From an uncultured Clostridia bacterium (GTDB lineage Bacteria > Bacillota > Clostridia > Lachnospirales > Anaerotignaceae): 7,014 nucleotides of DNA. The stretch covers positions 9,922 to 16,935 of the forward strand of contig CAJUKL010000050.1 of the NCBI GenBank assembly GCA_910587195.1, read 5' to 3'. The translations under genes were made by a program, and so were the position numbers. The notes under the pieces are model-generated. The model worked only from the letters and a program-made list of their open reading frames with translations, made no database searches and had not been told where the DNA came from. Positions 1 to 6,594 of the stretch are shown one piece after another. Numbering within the stretch: position 1 is the first letter of the stretch; the number at the start of each line of letters is the position of its first letter.

Positions 1-33
1 TGTTTTAGTTGGTGTTTTAGCTGGTGTTTTAGC
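1..33. repeat. 12-base tandem repeat inside the partial CDS
   Basis: The unit TGTTTTAGYTGG (plus strand) occurs twice in full, followed by a partial third copy. Because the unit is a multiple of three, it adds a four-residue period (Ala/Thr-Lys-Thr-Pro) to the partial protein on the minus strand. The array may continue beyond the window edge. Confidence 0.8.
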
Positions 34-171
34 AGTTTGCTTTCTATTTTTAGACAGTTCAAACAATTTGTTTCTGCCATAATATCGCTCAAAATACCAT
101 TGATAAGGGCAATACGTATATCGGTTTACTTCTGATGCAGAGATTGTTGTTCTATCCCATTTTAATTTCAT
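1..171 (-). CDS. Partial CDS, N-terminus of a Cas4-like / PD-(D/E)XK-type protein (runs off the left edge)
   Basis: This open frame starts at an ATG at 171 and continues without a stop through position 1, giving 57 N-terminal residues. The protein begins MKLKWDRTTISASEVNRYTY and continues CPYQWYFERYYGRNKLFELS, then becomes Lys/Thr/Pro/Ala-rich. The 'ISASEV..Y.YCP.QWY.ER.YG' pattern resembles the N-terminus of Cas4 and related PD-(D/E)XK nucleases, in which the first Cys of an Fe-S cluster sits in a Y-C-P motif. The nuclease core would lie outside the window, so catalytic residues cannot be checked. The start codon overlaps the yhaM stop in an ATGA arrangement, and an AAGGAAGGA ribosome binding site sits about 5 bases upstream, so translation is probably coupled to yhaM. 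The coupling suggests a nucleic-acid-processing role next to the exoribonuclease, which is inference. No CRISPR array or other cas gene is visible. The reading frame is well supported; the family call is tentative. Confidence 0.6.
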   Translation of the reverse strand, partial: MKLKWDRTTISASEVNRYTYCPYQWYFERYYGRNKLFELSKNRKQTAKTPAKTPTKT

Positions 172-1124
172 TTCATTCCTTCCTTATAATCCGATTTTCT
201 GATATTTCTTTGTAGCATTTTGTGATAGCCTGCCCAATTTCCTTGGTTACTGTTATTGTCAATCATTTCTTCAAATACTTTTGATTTTGCATCTAAATTA
301 TCTGCGCAATGTAAAATATAAGCCTCAATCGTTTTTGGCAGTTTTGGAGAACCATATTCATATTCTCCATGATGAGAAATCATGCAATGTTTTAATAAAC
401 TTTCCAGCTCTTTGGGAAATCCATCTATTTTTGCTGCTGCTTCTGTTATCATTTCGGAACCGATAATTAAATGCCCTAATAATTCACCATCATCTGTATA
501 ATTATTTTCTGGAAATTCGGAAAGTTCCATTAATTTGCCAACATCATGCAGCATAGCAGAGGCAATTAAAATGTCCCGATTTACATATTTATAACGTGGT
601 GCTGCAAAATTGCATATTTCTGTTACAGAAAGTGTATGCTCTAATAAGCCGCCCATATAGCTATGATGTACACTTTTTGCAGCAGAATGGGTTTTAAAAT
701 TTTTACTTACAATAGGATGTTTATAAAAAATAATTTCGAGCAATTTTTTAACATAAGGACTTTCTATTGTTTTGATATATGACATCAATTTTTGATACAT
801 TTCTTCTATGTTTTTTTCAGTACAAGGGATATAATCAGATGGTTCATATTCTCCCTCCATGCTGCGACGGATACGTTTTACGTTTAATTGAATGTCATTT
901 TGATATGTTACAACAGCAGCATCTATTTTAATAAAATCATTTTCATCAAATGCTTTAATATCGTTTGTCATATCCCAAACTTTTGCATCAACCATGCCTG
1001 TTTTATCTTGCAATTTTAAAGATAAGTATGTTTTTCCTGCTCTGGATTTTAAAGATTGTTTGCTTTTGCAAAGGTAATGCCCGATTACCGTTTCGCCTTC
1101 TCTTAATTCATTAATATATCTCAT
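168..1124 (-). CDS. yhaM: 3'-5' exoribonuclease YhaM family (OB-fold plus HD domain)
   Basis: The product is 318 residues, close to B. subtilis YhaM (about 314). YhaM enzymes are metal-dependent cytoplasmic 3'-to-5' exoribonucleases involved in RNA turnover. Residues about 12-85 look like an OB-fold nucleic-acid-binding domain (YLSLKLQDKTGMVDAKVWD). An HD phosphohydrolase domain follows: HHSYMGGLLEHTL at about 153-165, the diagnostic His-Asp pair in AMLHDVGK at 193-194, and SHHGEYEYGSP at about 250-260. I chose the ATG at 1124 because TAGGAGGA lies 6-7 bases upstream and the family typically starts MRYI. An in-frame ATG at 1148 would add MLLLGGTI and has its own weaker AGGAAGGA site, so it remains possible. 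The gene has its own promoter and is followed, with a 4-base overlap, by the partial gene at the left edge. Family assignment is firm. Confidence 0.93.
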   Translation of the reverse strand: MRYINELREGETVIGHYLCKSKQSLKSRAGKTYLSLKLQDKTGMVDAKVWDMTNDIKAFDENDFIKIDAAVVTYQNDIQLNVKRIRRSMEGEYEPSDYIPCTEKNIEEMYQKLMSYIKTIESPYVKKLLEIIFYKHPIVSKNFKTHSAAKSVHHSYMGGLLEHTLSVTEICNFAAPRYKYVNRDILIASAMLHDVGKLMELSEFPENNYTDDGELLGHLIIGSEMITEAAAKIDGFPKELESLLKHCMISHHGEYEYGSPKLPKTIEAYILHCADNLDAKSKVFEEMIDNNSNQGNWAGYHKMLQRNIRKSDYKEGMK

Positions 1125-1210
1125 GATTGTTCCTCCTAAAAGTAGCATATTTCCTTCCTATCATGTGCGCTGATTTTACAATTATTTCCATTCTGTTTAT
1201 CATTTTTTTT

Positions 1211-1239
1211 ATTATACTCTATTTTATGACATATTGCAA
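1211..1239 (-). promoter_or_regulatory. Predicted sigma-A-type promoter for yhaM
   Basis: On the minus strand TTGCAA (1239-1234) is followed after 17 bases by a perfect TATAAT (1216-1211). Transcription would start near 1204, leaving a leader of about 80 bases before the yhaM ATG. It lies downstream of the dnaB terminator, so yhaM is probably an independent transcription unit. Confidence 0.75.
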
Positions 1240-1310
1240 AAACAAAATAACGCTTTTTAGTATTATATTCCAAAAACAGGAAAAATATTTAATTTTTTGT
1301 TGGGAAAAAT

Positions 1311-1335
1311 AAAAAAACCGCTACAATGAGCGGTT
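1311..1335 (-). terminator. Rho-independent terminator after the dnaB operon
   Basis: On the minus strand a perfect 7-bp stem AACCGCT/AGCGGTT with a 6-base loop (CATTGT) runs directly into a T tract (1317-1311). It lies about 315 bases after the dnaB stop, separated from it by repeat sequence. It is also the left terminal hairpin of the repeat region, so it may have arrived with that element. Confidence 0.8.
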
Positions 1336-1343
1336 CAGTTTGT
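1312..1343 (+). repeat. Left terminal inverted repeat of copy A
   Basis: Six A bases and CC, a palindromic core, then GGTTCAGTTTGT. Outer and inner arms match the reverse complement of 1621-1652, while the loop (ACAATG) does not invert. Over the full 32 bases 21 positions match; most mismatches fall in the loop. Confidence 0.55.
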
Positions 1344-1620
1344 TAAAAAAGTCTTTTTTGTGGACACTGTCCAGTCTACGCTTTGCACCACATAAAGTTC
1401 TTTGCTTCTTTCTTTTAAGAAAGATGTAGGAGTTTGAGTTGCTGAACATCCCGTGGACGTTCGCTTAGCAGCGACCAAAATGAAATGGAAACCAACATCC
1501 TCAAGATTTTTTGACAATCTGGAAGTTCTGCCACTTCAAAAATACGCTTGCAAGTGTAAAAACCTTAAAAGATTGACAAAAAACACTTTGTTTTTCCCAT
1601 TGCAAACATAAGTTTTATTG

Positions 1621-1652
1621 ACAGTCTGAACTGCTACAATGCGTGGTTTTTT
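1621..1652 (-). repeat. Right terminal inverted repeat of copy A
   Basis: Reads ACAGTCTGAACTGC, then the loop, then GTGGTTTTTT on the plus strand, mirroring 1312-1343. Its outer T tract supplies the first two bases of the dnaB stop codon complement (1651-1653), so the repeat boundary coincides with the end of the coding region. Confidence 0.55.
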
Positions 1653-2985
1653 AGTATTTTTGTAAATCAAGACTAGAAAATTTTGTATATTGTCCAAACC
1701 ATTTTAAATTTACAGTACCAGTTGGACCATTTCTTTGTTTTGCAATAATCAATTCTGCTTGATTCTTTTTTTCTGTTTCAGGAAAATAATATTCATCTCT
1801 ATATAAAAATGCTACAATATCTGCATCTTGTTCAATCGCACCAGATTCTCTTAAATCAGAAAGCATAGGTCTGTGGTCTGCTCTTTGTTCGCAGGCACGA
1901 CTTAACTGACTTAATGCAATGACAGGTGCTTCCATTTCTCTTGCAATGGCTTTTAAAGAGCGGGAAATTTCTGAAATTTCTTGTTGTCTGGAGTCATTTC
2001 TTCCGTTGCCGCTCATAAGCTGCAAATAGTCAATCACAATTAAGCCTAATCCTTTTTCTAATTTTAATCTTCTGCATTTAGAACGAATTTCCATAGGAGA
2101 AATACCAGGTGTATCATCAATATAAATCGGTGCTTCTGAAAGTGGGCCCATTGCTTCAATTAATTGAGGCCAATCCGTATCAGTTAATTCTCCTGTTCTC
2201 ATTCTTTGCGCGTCTAACATTGCTTCTGAACATAACATTCTGTTGACAAGTTGTTCTTTTGACATTTCCAGTGAAAAAATAGCAGTAGGAATATTTCCCC
2301 TGATAGCTGCATTTTGAACAATATTTAATGCAAATGCTGTTTTTCCCATAGAAGGTCTTGCAGCAAGCAATATTAAATCTGACTTTTGTAGTCCGGCTGT
2401 TTTGGCATCAAAGTCTATAAATCCTGTGGCGATACCGGTAACTTTTCCCTTGTTTTGATATACTTCTTCTATTTTGTTAAAGGCATCAACAGCAATTTCT
2501 CGGATACTTGTAAATTCTTCGGTACGACGGTTTTGTATAATATCAAAAATACCTTTTTCCGCCTTTTCCATAATAGAAGCAACACTTTCTTTGCCCTCAT
2601 AACTAATTTGAGAAACTTCTCCTGCTGTTTGAATCAGCCGGCGCAAAAGTGATTTTTCCTCTACAATACGAGCATAATGCTTTACATTAACCGAGCTGCC
2701 TACTGCGGTAGAGATGGATATGATAAAGGGCAAACCGCCAATTTGCTCAAAGACTTGTTTTTCTTCCAGTTTGTTTTTAATGGTAATGACATCGACCGGA
2801 ACACCAGAAAAAAACAGTTCTTCTGCTGCTTCAAACACCACTTTATTGTCAGGACGATAAAAGTCGTCTGCCCTTAATATTTCCAGTGCCACAGCAACAG
2901 CTTCTTTGTCTAAAAACATAGAACTCAATACGCCTTGCTCTGCGACATCATCATGGGGAGGCACATTTTGAAAATTACCCTCCAC
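1651..2985 (-). CDS. dnaB: Replicative DNA helicase DnaB
   Basis: The product is a complete, intein-free DnaB of about 444 residues. It is the hexameric 5'-3' helicase that unwinds DNA at the replication fork and recruits primase (called DnaC in B. subtilis). The N-terminal helical domain begins VPPHDDVAEQGVLSSMFLD. The RecA-like ATPase domain carries Walker A ARPSMGKTA (about 209-217), FSLEMS (about 237-242), Walker B LIVIDYLQL (about 315-323), SQLSR (about 359-363), LRESGAIEQDAD (about 378-389) and the terminal IAKQRNGPTG arginine-finger region (about 414-423). The start is a GTG. The codon at 2985 lies 7 bases after AAGGAGG and is preferred; the in-frame GTG at 2991 is almost touching that site. 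It follows rplI by 14 bases and is the last gene of the operon. Identification is firm; the exact start is less so. Confidence 0.96.
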   Translation of the reverse strand: MEGNFQNVPPHDDVAEQGVLSSMFLDKEAVAVALEILRADDFYRPDNKVVFEAAEELFFSGVPVDVITIKNKLEEKQVFEQIGGLPFIISISTAVGSSVNVKHYARIVEEKSLLRRLIQTAGEVSQISYEGKESVASIMEKAEKGIFDIIQNRRTEEFTSIREIAVDAFNKIEEVYQNKGKVTGIATGFIDFDAKTAGLQKSDLILLAARPSMGKTAFALNIVQNAAIRGNIPTAIFSLEMSKEQLVNRMLCSEAMLDAQRMRTGELTDTDWPQLIEAMGPLSEAPIYIDDTPGISPMEIRSKCRRLKLEKGLGLIVIDYLQLMSGNGRNDSRQQEISEISRSLKAIAREMEAPVIALSQLSRACEQRADHRPMLSDLRESGAIEQDADIVAFLYRDEYYFPETEKKNQAELIIAKQRNGPTGTVNLKWFGQYTKFSSLDLQKY

Positions 2986-2999
2986 CTCCACTCCTCCTT

Positions 3000-3446
3000 T
3001 TATGCTTCTACAATTTTGATGGTGATTTCTGCGGATACTTTAGGGTGTAATTTAATAACAGCAGTTCTTTCTCCTACCATTTTGATAGGGTCGCCAATGG
3101 ATACCTTCTTTTTATCAATGTTTAATCCCGTTTGTTTTACAATTTCTTCTGCAACTTCTTTGTTGGTAACAGAACCAAATAATTTACCATTTTCACCTGT
3201 TTTTACTTTTACAGTCACTGTTTTATTTTCCAATTCTTTTGCTGTAGCTTGAGCTTGCTCAAATTCTTCTTTTTTTCTTTTTGCTTCCGCTTTTTGTTTT
3301 AATTCAAAATCATTTAGATTAGACTTTGTTGCTTCTACAGCTAACTTTTTAGGAAACAAAAAGTTTTTTGCATAGCCATCACTTGTATTTACTAATTCCC
3401 CTTTTTTGCCAACACTTTTTACATCTTCCAATAAAATTACTTTCAT
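3000..3446 (-). CDS. rplI: 50S ribosomal protein L9
   Basis: The product is 148 residues, the usual bacterial L9 length. L9 binds 23S rRNA near the base of the L1 stalk and affects reading-frame maintenance. The N-terminal rRNA-binding domain is clear: MKVILLEDVKSVGKKGELV, then DGYAKNFLFPKKLA at about residues 23-36. A long Lys/Glu/Ala-rich connecting helix (about 41-75) leads to a C-terminal domain containing GKLFGSVT. Its ATG overlaps the gdpP stop in ATGA (3446-3443). The ribosome binding site AAGGAGG lies within the last codons of gdpP, so translation is probably coupled. It sits between gdpP and dnaB, the conserved Firmicutes order. Confidence 0.97.
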   Translation of the reverse strand: MKVILLEDVKSVGKKGELVNTSDGYAKNFLFPKKLAVEATKSNLNDFELKQKAEAKRKKEEFEQAQATAKELENKTVTVKVKTGENGKLFGSVTNKEVAEEIVKQTGLNIDKKKVSIGDPIKMVGERTAVIKLHPKVSAEITIKIVEA

Positions 3447-5338
3447 TTTATTTCCTCCTTAAAATAACTTTCAATCGCCTCTTTTAGCTTTTGTTCTGCT
3501 TGTTCTATGGTGCAATGGGCAAGCTGCGCACCAGAAATTGTCATGTGACCGCCACCGCCCAGTTTTTCCATAATGATTTGTACATTAATTTCTCCAAAAC
3601 TTCTAGCACTGATATAGACAACATCATCTAAAAAACAACAGACAAAAGAAGCTTTTACACCAATAATATTTAATAAATCATCTGCTGCCATTGCCGCAGT
3701 TAAAACAGAATTAGAAGGACAAACAGAAAAAGCCATGTTTTTATAAATCATTTTTGCATCTTTTACGGCTGATGCTTTTGCTTGATAGGCTTCCATATCA
3801 TTTTGAAACAGCAAACGAACACGTACACTATCTGCGCCATGCCTTCTTAAAAATGCTGCTGCTTCAAAGGTAATGGCACCAGTTTGTGCACAAAAGTTTT
3901 TGGTATCTACTGTAATTCCAGCCAAAAGTGCATCTGCTTGTAAAGGCTGCAATTTTATTTTTTCTCCAAAATATTGTATCATTTCTGTAATTAATTCACA
4001 AGTAGAAGACGCATAAGGTTCATGATAAATTAATACTGCATTATCAATAAAATCTGTACTTTTTCTGTGATGGTCGAATACTACAATTTTTTTTGAAATT
4101 TCTAATAACTGTGGACAAGCTGTCATTACAGGTCTGTGAGTATCTACAACCACAACAAGTGTATTTTCATTGACCTTTGCAAGCGCTTCTTGCTCGTTTA
4201 TAAAAATATCTTTATATTCTTCTGTTTCCATCAAACGTTCTTGTAACCTACGAATACCAGCAGAAACATGGTCTAGTACAATATGACATTGTTTTCCTAT
4301 TGTTTGTGCTATGGCATAAATACCAATACAGGCTCCTGTACAATCTAAATCTGCATTTTTATGTCCCATAACAAAAACATGGTCTGTTTCGCCAATTAAC
4401 TCTAATAGAGCATCTGCTTTTACCCTTGCACGAATACGAGCATTATGACTCATTTCTCCGCTTTTTCCGCCATAAAATAAATATTTTTCGCCTTCTTTAA
4501 TTAAAACTTGGTCGCCGCCTCTGCCCAATGCTAATGCAACAGCAGCTTTGGCATTTTTCATGGCAGCTTCTAAACTTTTGTCCTCTATTCCAATGCCCAT
4601 ACTAAGTGTAACAGGAATGTGTTCCCCTACACTAATTTCTCTAATTTGTGTTAAAATTTCAAATTTTTTTTCTTTTAATCCTTCTAATTGTTTTTGAGAA
4701 AAAAGTAAAAGGTATCTGTCTTTTTCAAATTTACGGATAATACCGCCCATACTAGAAGCAAAAGTGTTTAAGTTTCCATCAATCATTGCTGTTAAAATAG
4801 GTAAACGGATTTCTTCTAAGGATTCTATCACTTCCTCATAATTATCTAAAAAAAGGAGAGCAACCACCGTTTTTTGTTCTTTTACAATTTCCTCCAGATT
4901 TTGATATTCTGTTGTTTCTGCAAAACAAAGTAGCATGTTGTCAGAGTCGTAAGCAGTATATACATCAAATGTTTTTGTTTTAAAATGGATAGTTTGTTTT
5001 GATTTTTGCATATCATACTCTGGAAATAATTTCCGGAATGATTTTGGATTTCCTTTTATCATTTCCTCAAACAATGCATTATAAAACAGTAACTTTTTTT
5101 GTTTATCAATGATAGCATAAGGAAAAGGCATTTGCATTGGCAATGCAAAGGAATTTTCTTTTTTTCTTTCTATTGTTCCATTTTTTTCAGCAAACAAAAG
5201 AGCAACAATAATAATACAATAGAGCAGTACAATAAGAATTAACATATCAGAATGATATGTTATTTCTACAATAAATACGCCAATAGTAAGCAATAAGCAA
5301 ATGATACTTAGTGCAATTCTCCACTTTTTATTTTTCAT
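3443..5338 (-). CDS. gdpP: Cyclic-di-AMP phosphodiesterase GdpP (PAS, degenerate GGDEF, DHH/DHHA1)
   Basis: The product is 631 residues (B. subtilis GdpP about 659). This membrane-bound enzyme hydrolyses c-di-AMP to pApA, controlling potassium/osmotic balance and wall stress responses. Two membrane helices span about residues 7-25 and 32-50. A PAS-like segment (about 70-140, FPYAIIDKQKKLLFYNALFE) and a degenerate GGDEF domain (about 150-290, with LSMGIG and LGRGGDQVLIK in place of a true GGDEF motif) follow. The catalytic DHH domain shows GHKNADLD (325-332), VVDTHRP (about 397-403), DHH (422-424) and D478 in ITVDTKN. The DHHA1 domain ends with GGGGH (594-598). All expected metal ligands appear present, so the enzyme is probably active. 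AGGGGGAG precedes the ATG. It lies 26 bases after the MazG-like gene and overlaps rplI by 4 bases. Confidence 0.96.
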   Translation of the reverse strand: MKNKKWRIALSIICLLLTIGVFIVEITYHSDMLILIVLLYCIIIVALLFAEKNGTIERKKENSFALPMQMPFPYAIIDKQKKLLFYNALFEEMIKGNPKSFRKLFPEYDMQKSKQTIHFKTKTFDVYTAYDSDNMLLCFAETTEYQNLEEIVKEQKTVVALLFLDNYEEVIESLEEIRLPILTAMIDGNLNTFASSMGGIIRKFEKDRYLLLFSQKQLEGLKEKKFEILTQIREISVGEHIPVTLSMGIGIEDKSLEAAMKNAKAAVALALGRGGDQVLIKEGEKYLFYGGKSGEMSHNARIRARVKADALLELIGETDHVFVMGHKNADLDCTGACIGIYAIAQTIGKQCHIVLDHVSAGIRRLQERLMETEEYKDIFINEQEALAKVNENTLVVVVDTHRPVMTACPQLLEISKKIVVFDHHRKSTDFIDNAVLIYHEPYASSTCELITEMIQYFGEKIKLQPLQADALLAGITVDTKNFCAQTGAITFEAAAFLRRHGADSVRVRLLFQNDMEAYQAKASAVKDAKMIYKNMAFSVCPSNSVLTAAMAADDLLNIIGVKASFVCCFLDDVVYISARSFGEINVQIIMEKLGGGGHMTISGAQLAHCTIEQAEQKLKEAIESYFKEEIK

Positions 5339-5364
5339 TTATACTCCCCCTATAGCAGAAATTT

Positions 5365-5664
5365 TTACTTTCTGTTATCCAGATGATGAAGTATCCCCAA
5401 AAGAGAAGCCTTCCATTCTTCACTATTATATTCTTTTAATAGCCCAACTTTGATACGACTGATTGCTTTTTGGTCTAATGTTTTAGAAGAAACCCCTAAT
5501 TTATCTGACAGCAAATATAAAATAACTTCAATATTTGCTAATATTTCTGCTCTTTCTGCTGTGCTTGTATTATTGTCTTGCATAGACAAAAATAATTGTG
5601 ATACAAGACTTAATAATTGACATTGAAGATTATCTATCATTTTAATATTTTTTGCAATTTCCAT
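5365..5664 (-). CDS. Small MazG-like family protein
   Basis: The product is 99 residues, predicted mainly helical, with no signal peptide or membrane segment. Its pattern resembles a small clostridial family annotated as MazG-like: IAKNIKMIDNLQCQLLSLV near the N-terminus, ILANIEVILYLLSDKLG at about 41-57, and a C-terminal KVGLLKEYNSEEWKASLL. MazG proteins are NTP pyrophosphohydrolases that bind metal through acidic helix residues. The usual ELAD-type signature here reads ILAN, so ligands seem missing and activity is doubtful. I chose the ATG at 5664 because AAGGAGGAGG lies just upstream; the in-frame ATG at 5688 would only translate that site as Lys/Arg-rich residues. The gene overlaps the 3' end of pheA by 23 bases and precedes gdpP. 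The gene is certain; its function is unknown. Confidence 0.8.
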   Translation of the reverse strand: MEIAKNIKMIDNLQCQLLSLVSQLFLSMQDNNTSTAERAEILANIEVILYLLSDKLGVSSKTLDQKAISRIKVGLLKEYNSEEWKASLLGILHHLDNRK

Positions 5665-6514
5665 TTTTTCCCTCCTCCTTTTTTCCATCAGGAAGTATTG
5701 GGTAAGAACCTAAAAATTTAAAATAAGTTGTTTTTCTTGCTATCATTTTAAGAGCTGCATCTAAATCTTCTTGCACTTCTGTTTCTAAATCAACAAAAAA
5801 AATGTACGTTCCTAAATGATGTTTCATAGGACGTGATTCTATTTTTGTCATGTTAATATCCCAGATAGATATAATATCTAATACACGATATAAGTCACCT
5901 GGTTTATGTCCAGTAGCAAATACAATAGATGTTTTTTTTCCTTTTGCCTGTTGTTTGGGTTTTTGTTTGGATACAACAACAAATCTTGTTTTATTTTGGT
6001 CATCATCTTGTACCCCTTTATAAAGTGCCTTTAAGTTATAAACTGCAGCGGATTGTTTTGGAGAAAGACTAGCCATTATTTCTGTGCTTTCAGACACAAT
6101 TTTTGCTGCTTCCGCTGTGGAATTTGTTGCCTGCAATGGAACATTTGGAAAATATTTTCTTAAAAAATTAGTACATTGGCTTAGTGCCTGTGGATGAGAA
6201 AGTATCTTTGTGATAGATTCTCCATTATAGCTTTGTTTTACTAAAAAATCTTCCCAAACAGGAATGATAATTTCTCCTTTTATATATAATTCTGGTGTAA
6301 ATATCAGTAAATCTATGGTACTTGTTACAGTTCCCTCAATGGAATTTTCTAATGGTACAACACATTCCTCAATCTCATTTTTAATGACTCCCTCTATTGC
6401 TGCTGCAATATTATTATATTGTAATAATACAATATCTTGTGCTAGTGTGTTTTGATAGAATAATACTGCTTGCTGACTAAATGTTCCGTTTGGTCCAAGA
6501 TAGCCTATTTTCAT
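5642..6514 (-). CDS. pheA: Prephenate dehydratase with C-terminal ACT domain
   Basis: The product is 290 residues, the usual length of a stand-alone enzyme without chorismate mutase. It converts prephenate to phenylpyruvate, the committed step of phenylalanine synthesis in the cytoplasm. The catalytic domain (about 1-180) shows GYLGPNGTFSQQA (4-16), PLENSIEGTV (54-63), SHPQALSQC (106-114), STAEAA (132-137) and the essential TRF motif (176-178). The ACT regulatory domain (about 195-275) has the Phe-binding ESRP motif (226-229). Its other signature, usually GAL, reads GDL (206-208) here. The tail after about 275 is Lys/Glu-rich because it encodes the ribosome binding site of the next gene. AGGAGG lies 8 bases before the ATG. 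It is the first gene of the operon, behind a good promoter; no T-box or leader peptide is visible in the roughly 40-base leader. Confidence 0.96.
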   Translation of the reverse strand: MKIGYLGPNGTFSQQAVLFYQNTLAQDIVLLQYNNIAAAIEGVIKNEIEECVVPLENSIEGTVTSTIDLLIFTPELYIKGEIIIPVWEDFLVKQSYNGESITKILSHPQALSQCTNFLRKYFPNVPLQATNSTAEAAKIVSESTEIMASLSPKQSAAVYNLKALYKGVQDDDQNKTRFVVVSKQKPKQQAKGKKTSIVFATGHKPGDLYRVLDIISIWDINMTKIESRPMKHHLGTYIFFVDLETEVQEDLDAALKMIARKTTYFKFLGSYPILPDGKKEEGKNGNCKKY

Positions 6515-6560
6515 ATGGTTATCCTCCTATTTTTCTCTGAATAAAAAGTCCATTGTTAAA

Positions 6561-6589
6561 AGTATAATACGAAATGCTATAGAAATCAA
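6561..6589 (-). promoter_or_regulatory. Predicted sigma-A-type promoter for the pheA-dnaB operon
   Basis: On the minus strand TTGATT (6589-6584) is followed after exactly 17 bases by TATACT (6566-6561). The start site would be near 6554, about 40 bases before the pheA ATG. All five downstream genes are close enough to share this transcript. Confidence 0.72.
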
Positions 6590-6594
6590 TGTTA

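Larger units (their letters stand above)
1311..1652. repeat. Hairpin-rich intergenic repeat, copy A, with imperfect terminal inverted repeats (MITE-like)
   Basis: This stretch fills the space between dnaB and its terminator and has no credible gene. Its ends, 1312-1343 and 1621-1652, are imperfect inverted repeats: A-tract/ACC outside and GGTTCAG-type sequence inside on the left, mirrored on the right as CTGAAC...GGT/T-tract. The hairpin core between them (1316-1335 and 1629-1648) matches 17 of 20 in direct orientation. Inside are small hairpins at 1361-1373 (TGGAC/GTCCA), 1407-1424 (TCTTTCTT/AAGAAAGA), 1444-1462, 1543-1558 (TACGCTT/AAGTGTA with one G-T pair) and 1579-1595 (AAAAACA/TGTTTTT). 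Blocks at 1374-1386, 1394-1406, 1444-1462 and 1535-1566 recur in the region 6611-7014. The right end reaches into the dnaB stop codon. A small non-autonomous mobile element or a genome-wide intergenic repeat are both possible. Confidence 0.6.

Noticed and set aside
1..171. CRISPR locus suggested by the Cas4-like start
   Set aside because: No array of regularly spaced repeats and no other cas gene is visible; the 12-base tandem repeat is coding and has no spacers.
1262..1267. Second perfect TATAAT on the minus strand upstream of yhaM
   Set aside because: No acceptable -35 element lies 16-18 bases upstream and there is no extended -10 TG. The promoter at 1211-1239 is much better.
1335..1517. 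60-codon minus-strand open frame inside copy A of the repeat
   Set aside because: It starts without a clear ribosome binding site, has no recognisable motif, and lies entirely in hairpin-rich repeat sequence. It is most likely a chance frame.
1629..1652. Possible plus-strand terminator (AACTGC/GTGGTT plus T tract)
   Set aside because: The stem depends on two G-U pairs and there is no plus-strand gene to terminate. It is better explained as the right terminal repeat of copy A.
2935..3252. 105-codon plus-strand open frame opposite rplI and the dnaB start
   Set aside because: It is the antisense shadow of two certain genes, and its hydrophobic composition comes from the complementary strand of Lys/Glu-rich L9.
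5375..5383. DnaA-box-like TTATCCAGA
   Set aside because: It matches 8 of 9 bases, lies inside the MazG-like coding region and has no neighbouring boxes.
6515..6560. Possible T-box or attenuator in the pheA leader
   Set aside because: The leader is only about 40 bases and shows no T-box motif, leader peptide with Phe codons or alternative hairpins.
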